Assembly: GCA_964591605.1 (NCBI GenBank)
Contig: CAZQEN010000453.1
Span: 1 to 5,145 of the forward strand
Direction: 5' to 3'
DNA from: CAYLLT01 sp964591605
Lineage (GTDB): Bacteria > Planctomycetota > Phycisphaerae > UBA1845 > PWPN01
Length of the DNA: 5,145 bases
Of this stretch, positions 5,126 through 5,145 are shown piece after piece. Position 1 is the first letter of the stretch. Every line of letters begins with the position of its first letter. The notes beneath the pieces were generated by a model that was given only the letters and a program-made list of their open reading frames with translations, had not been told where the DNA came from and did no database searches. A program made the position numbers and the translations under genes.

Positions 5126-5145
5126 GCGAGTATCCCGGCGCGCCG

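Overview
The window is GC-rich throughout (over 60% by eye) and looks like a chromosomal segment of a Planctomycetota bacterium, probably of the Phycisphaerae type. Three features point that way. One is a double zinc-ribbon tail of the CRKCGY...CPECG type on a membrane protein. Another is a TlpA-like thioredoxin joined to a LolA-like carrier region and FG-GAP-type repeats. The third is a spacer holding short tandem 9-mers and 7-mers. This taxonomic call is inference from protein style, not from a marker gene.

Layout. Positions 1-1728 (+) hold the 3' part of a large multidomain TlpA-like thioredoxin whose start lies upstream of the window. A short gap (1729-1821) has a weak terminator-like hairpin, a possible promoter and a 10-bp palindrome. 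It leads into a compact two-gene type II toxin-antitoxin module: an acidic 61-aa antitoxin (1822-2007) and an overlapping 114-aa PemK/MazF-family endoribonuclease toxin (1994-2338). A 43-bp convergent gap separates this from two minus-strand genes. The downstream one (2382-3230) encodes a six-helix membrane protein with two C-terminal zinc ribbons. The upstream one (3439-4905) encodes an uncharacterised 488-aa protein with one membrane helix and an OB-like beta-rich middle. The 208-bp spacer between them carries a three-copy 9-mer, a seven-copy 7-mer and a GC-rich hairpin. The last 240 bp (4906-5145) hold no gene I can support. They contain a good Shine-Dalgarno site, a possible promoter with an embedded palindrome, an exact 11-bp tandem duplication, and two strong consecutive stem-loops.

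How the genes relate. Only the toxin-antitoxin pair is a clear functional unit. The redox protein is probably exported and is transcribed separately from the module. The two minus-strand genes face the same way, but the repeat-bearing spacer and hairpin between them suggest they are not a tight operon. Nothing here is convincing evidence of a new multi-gene system. The least explained items are the 488-aa unknown protein with its structured upstream region, and the repeat-rich spacer.
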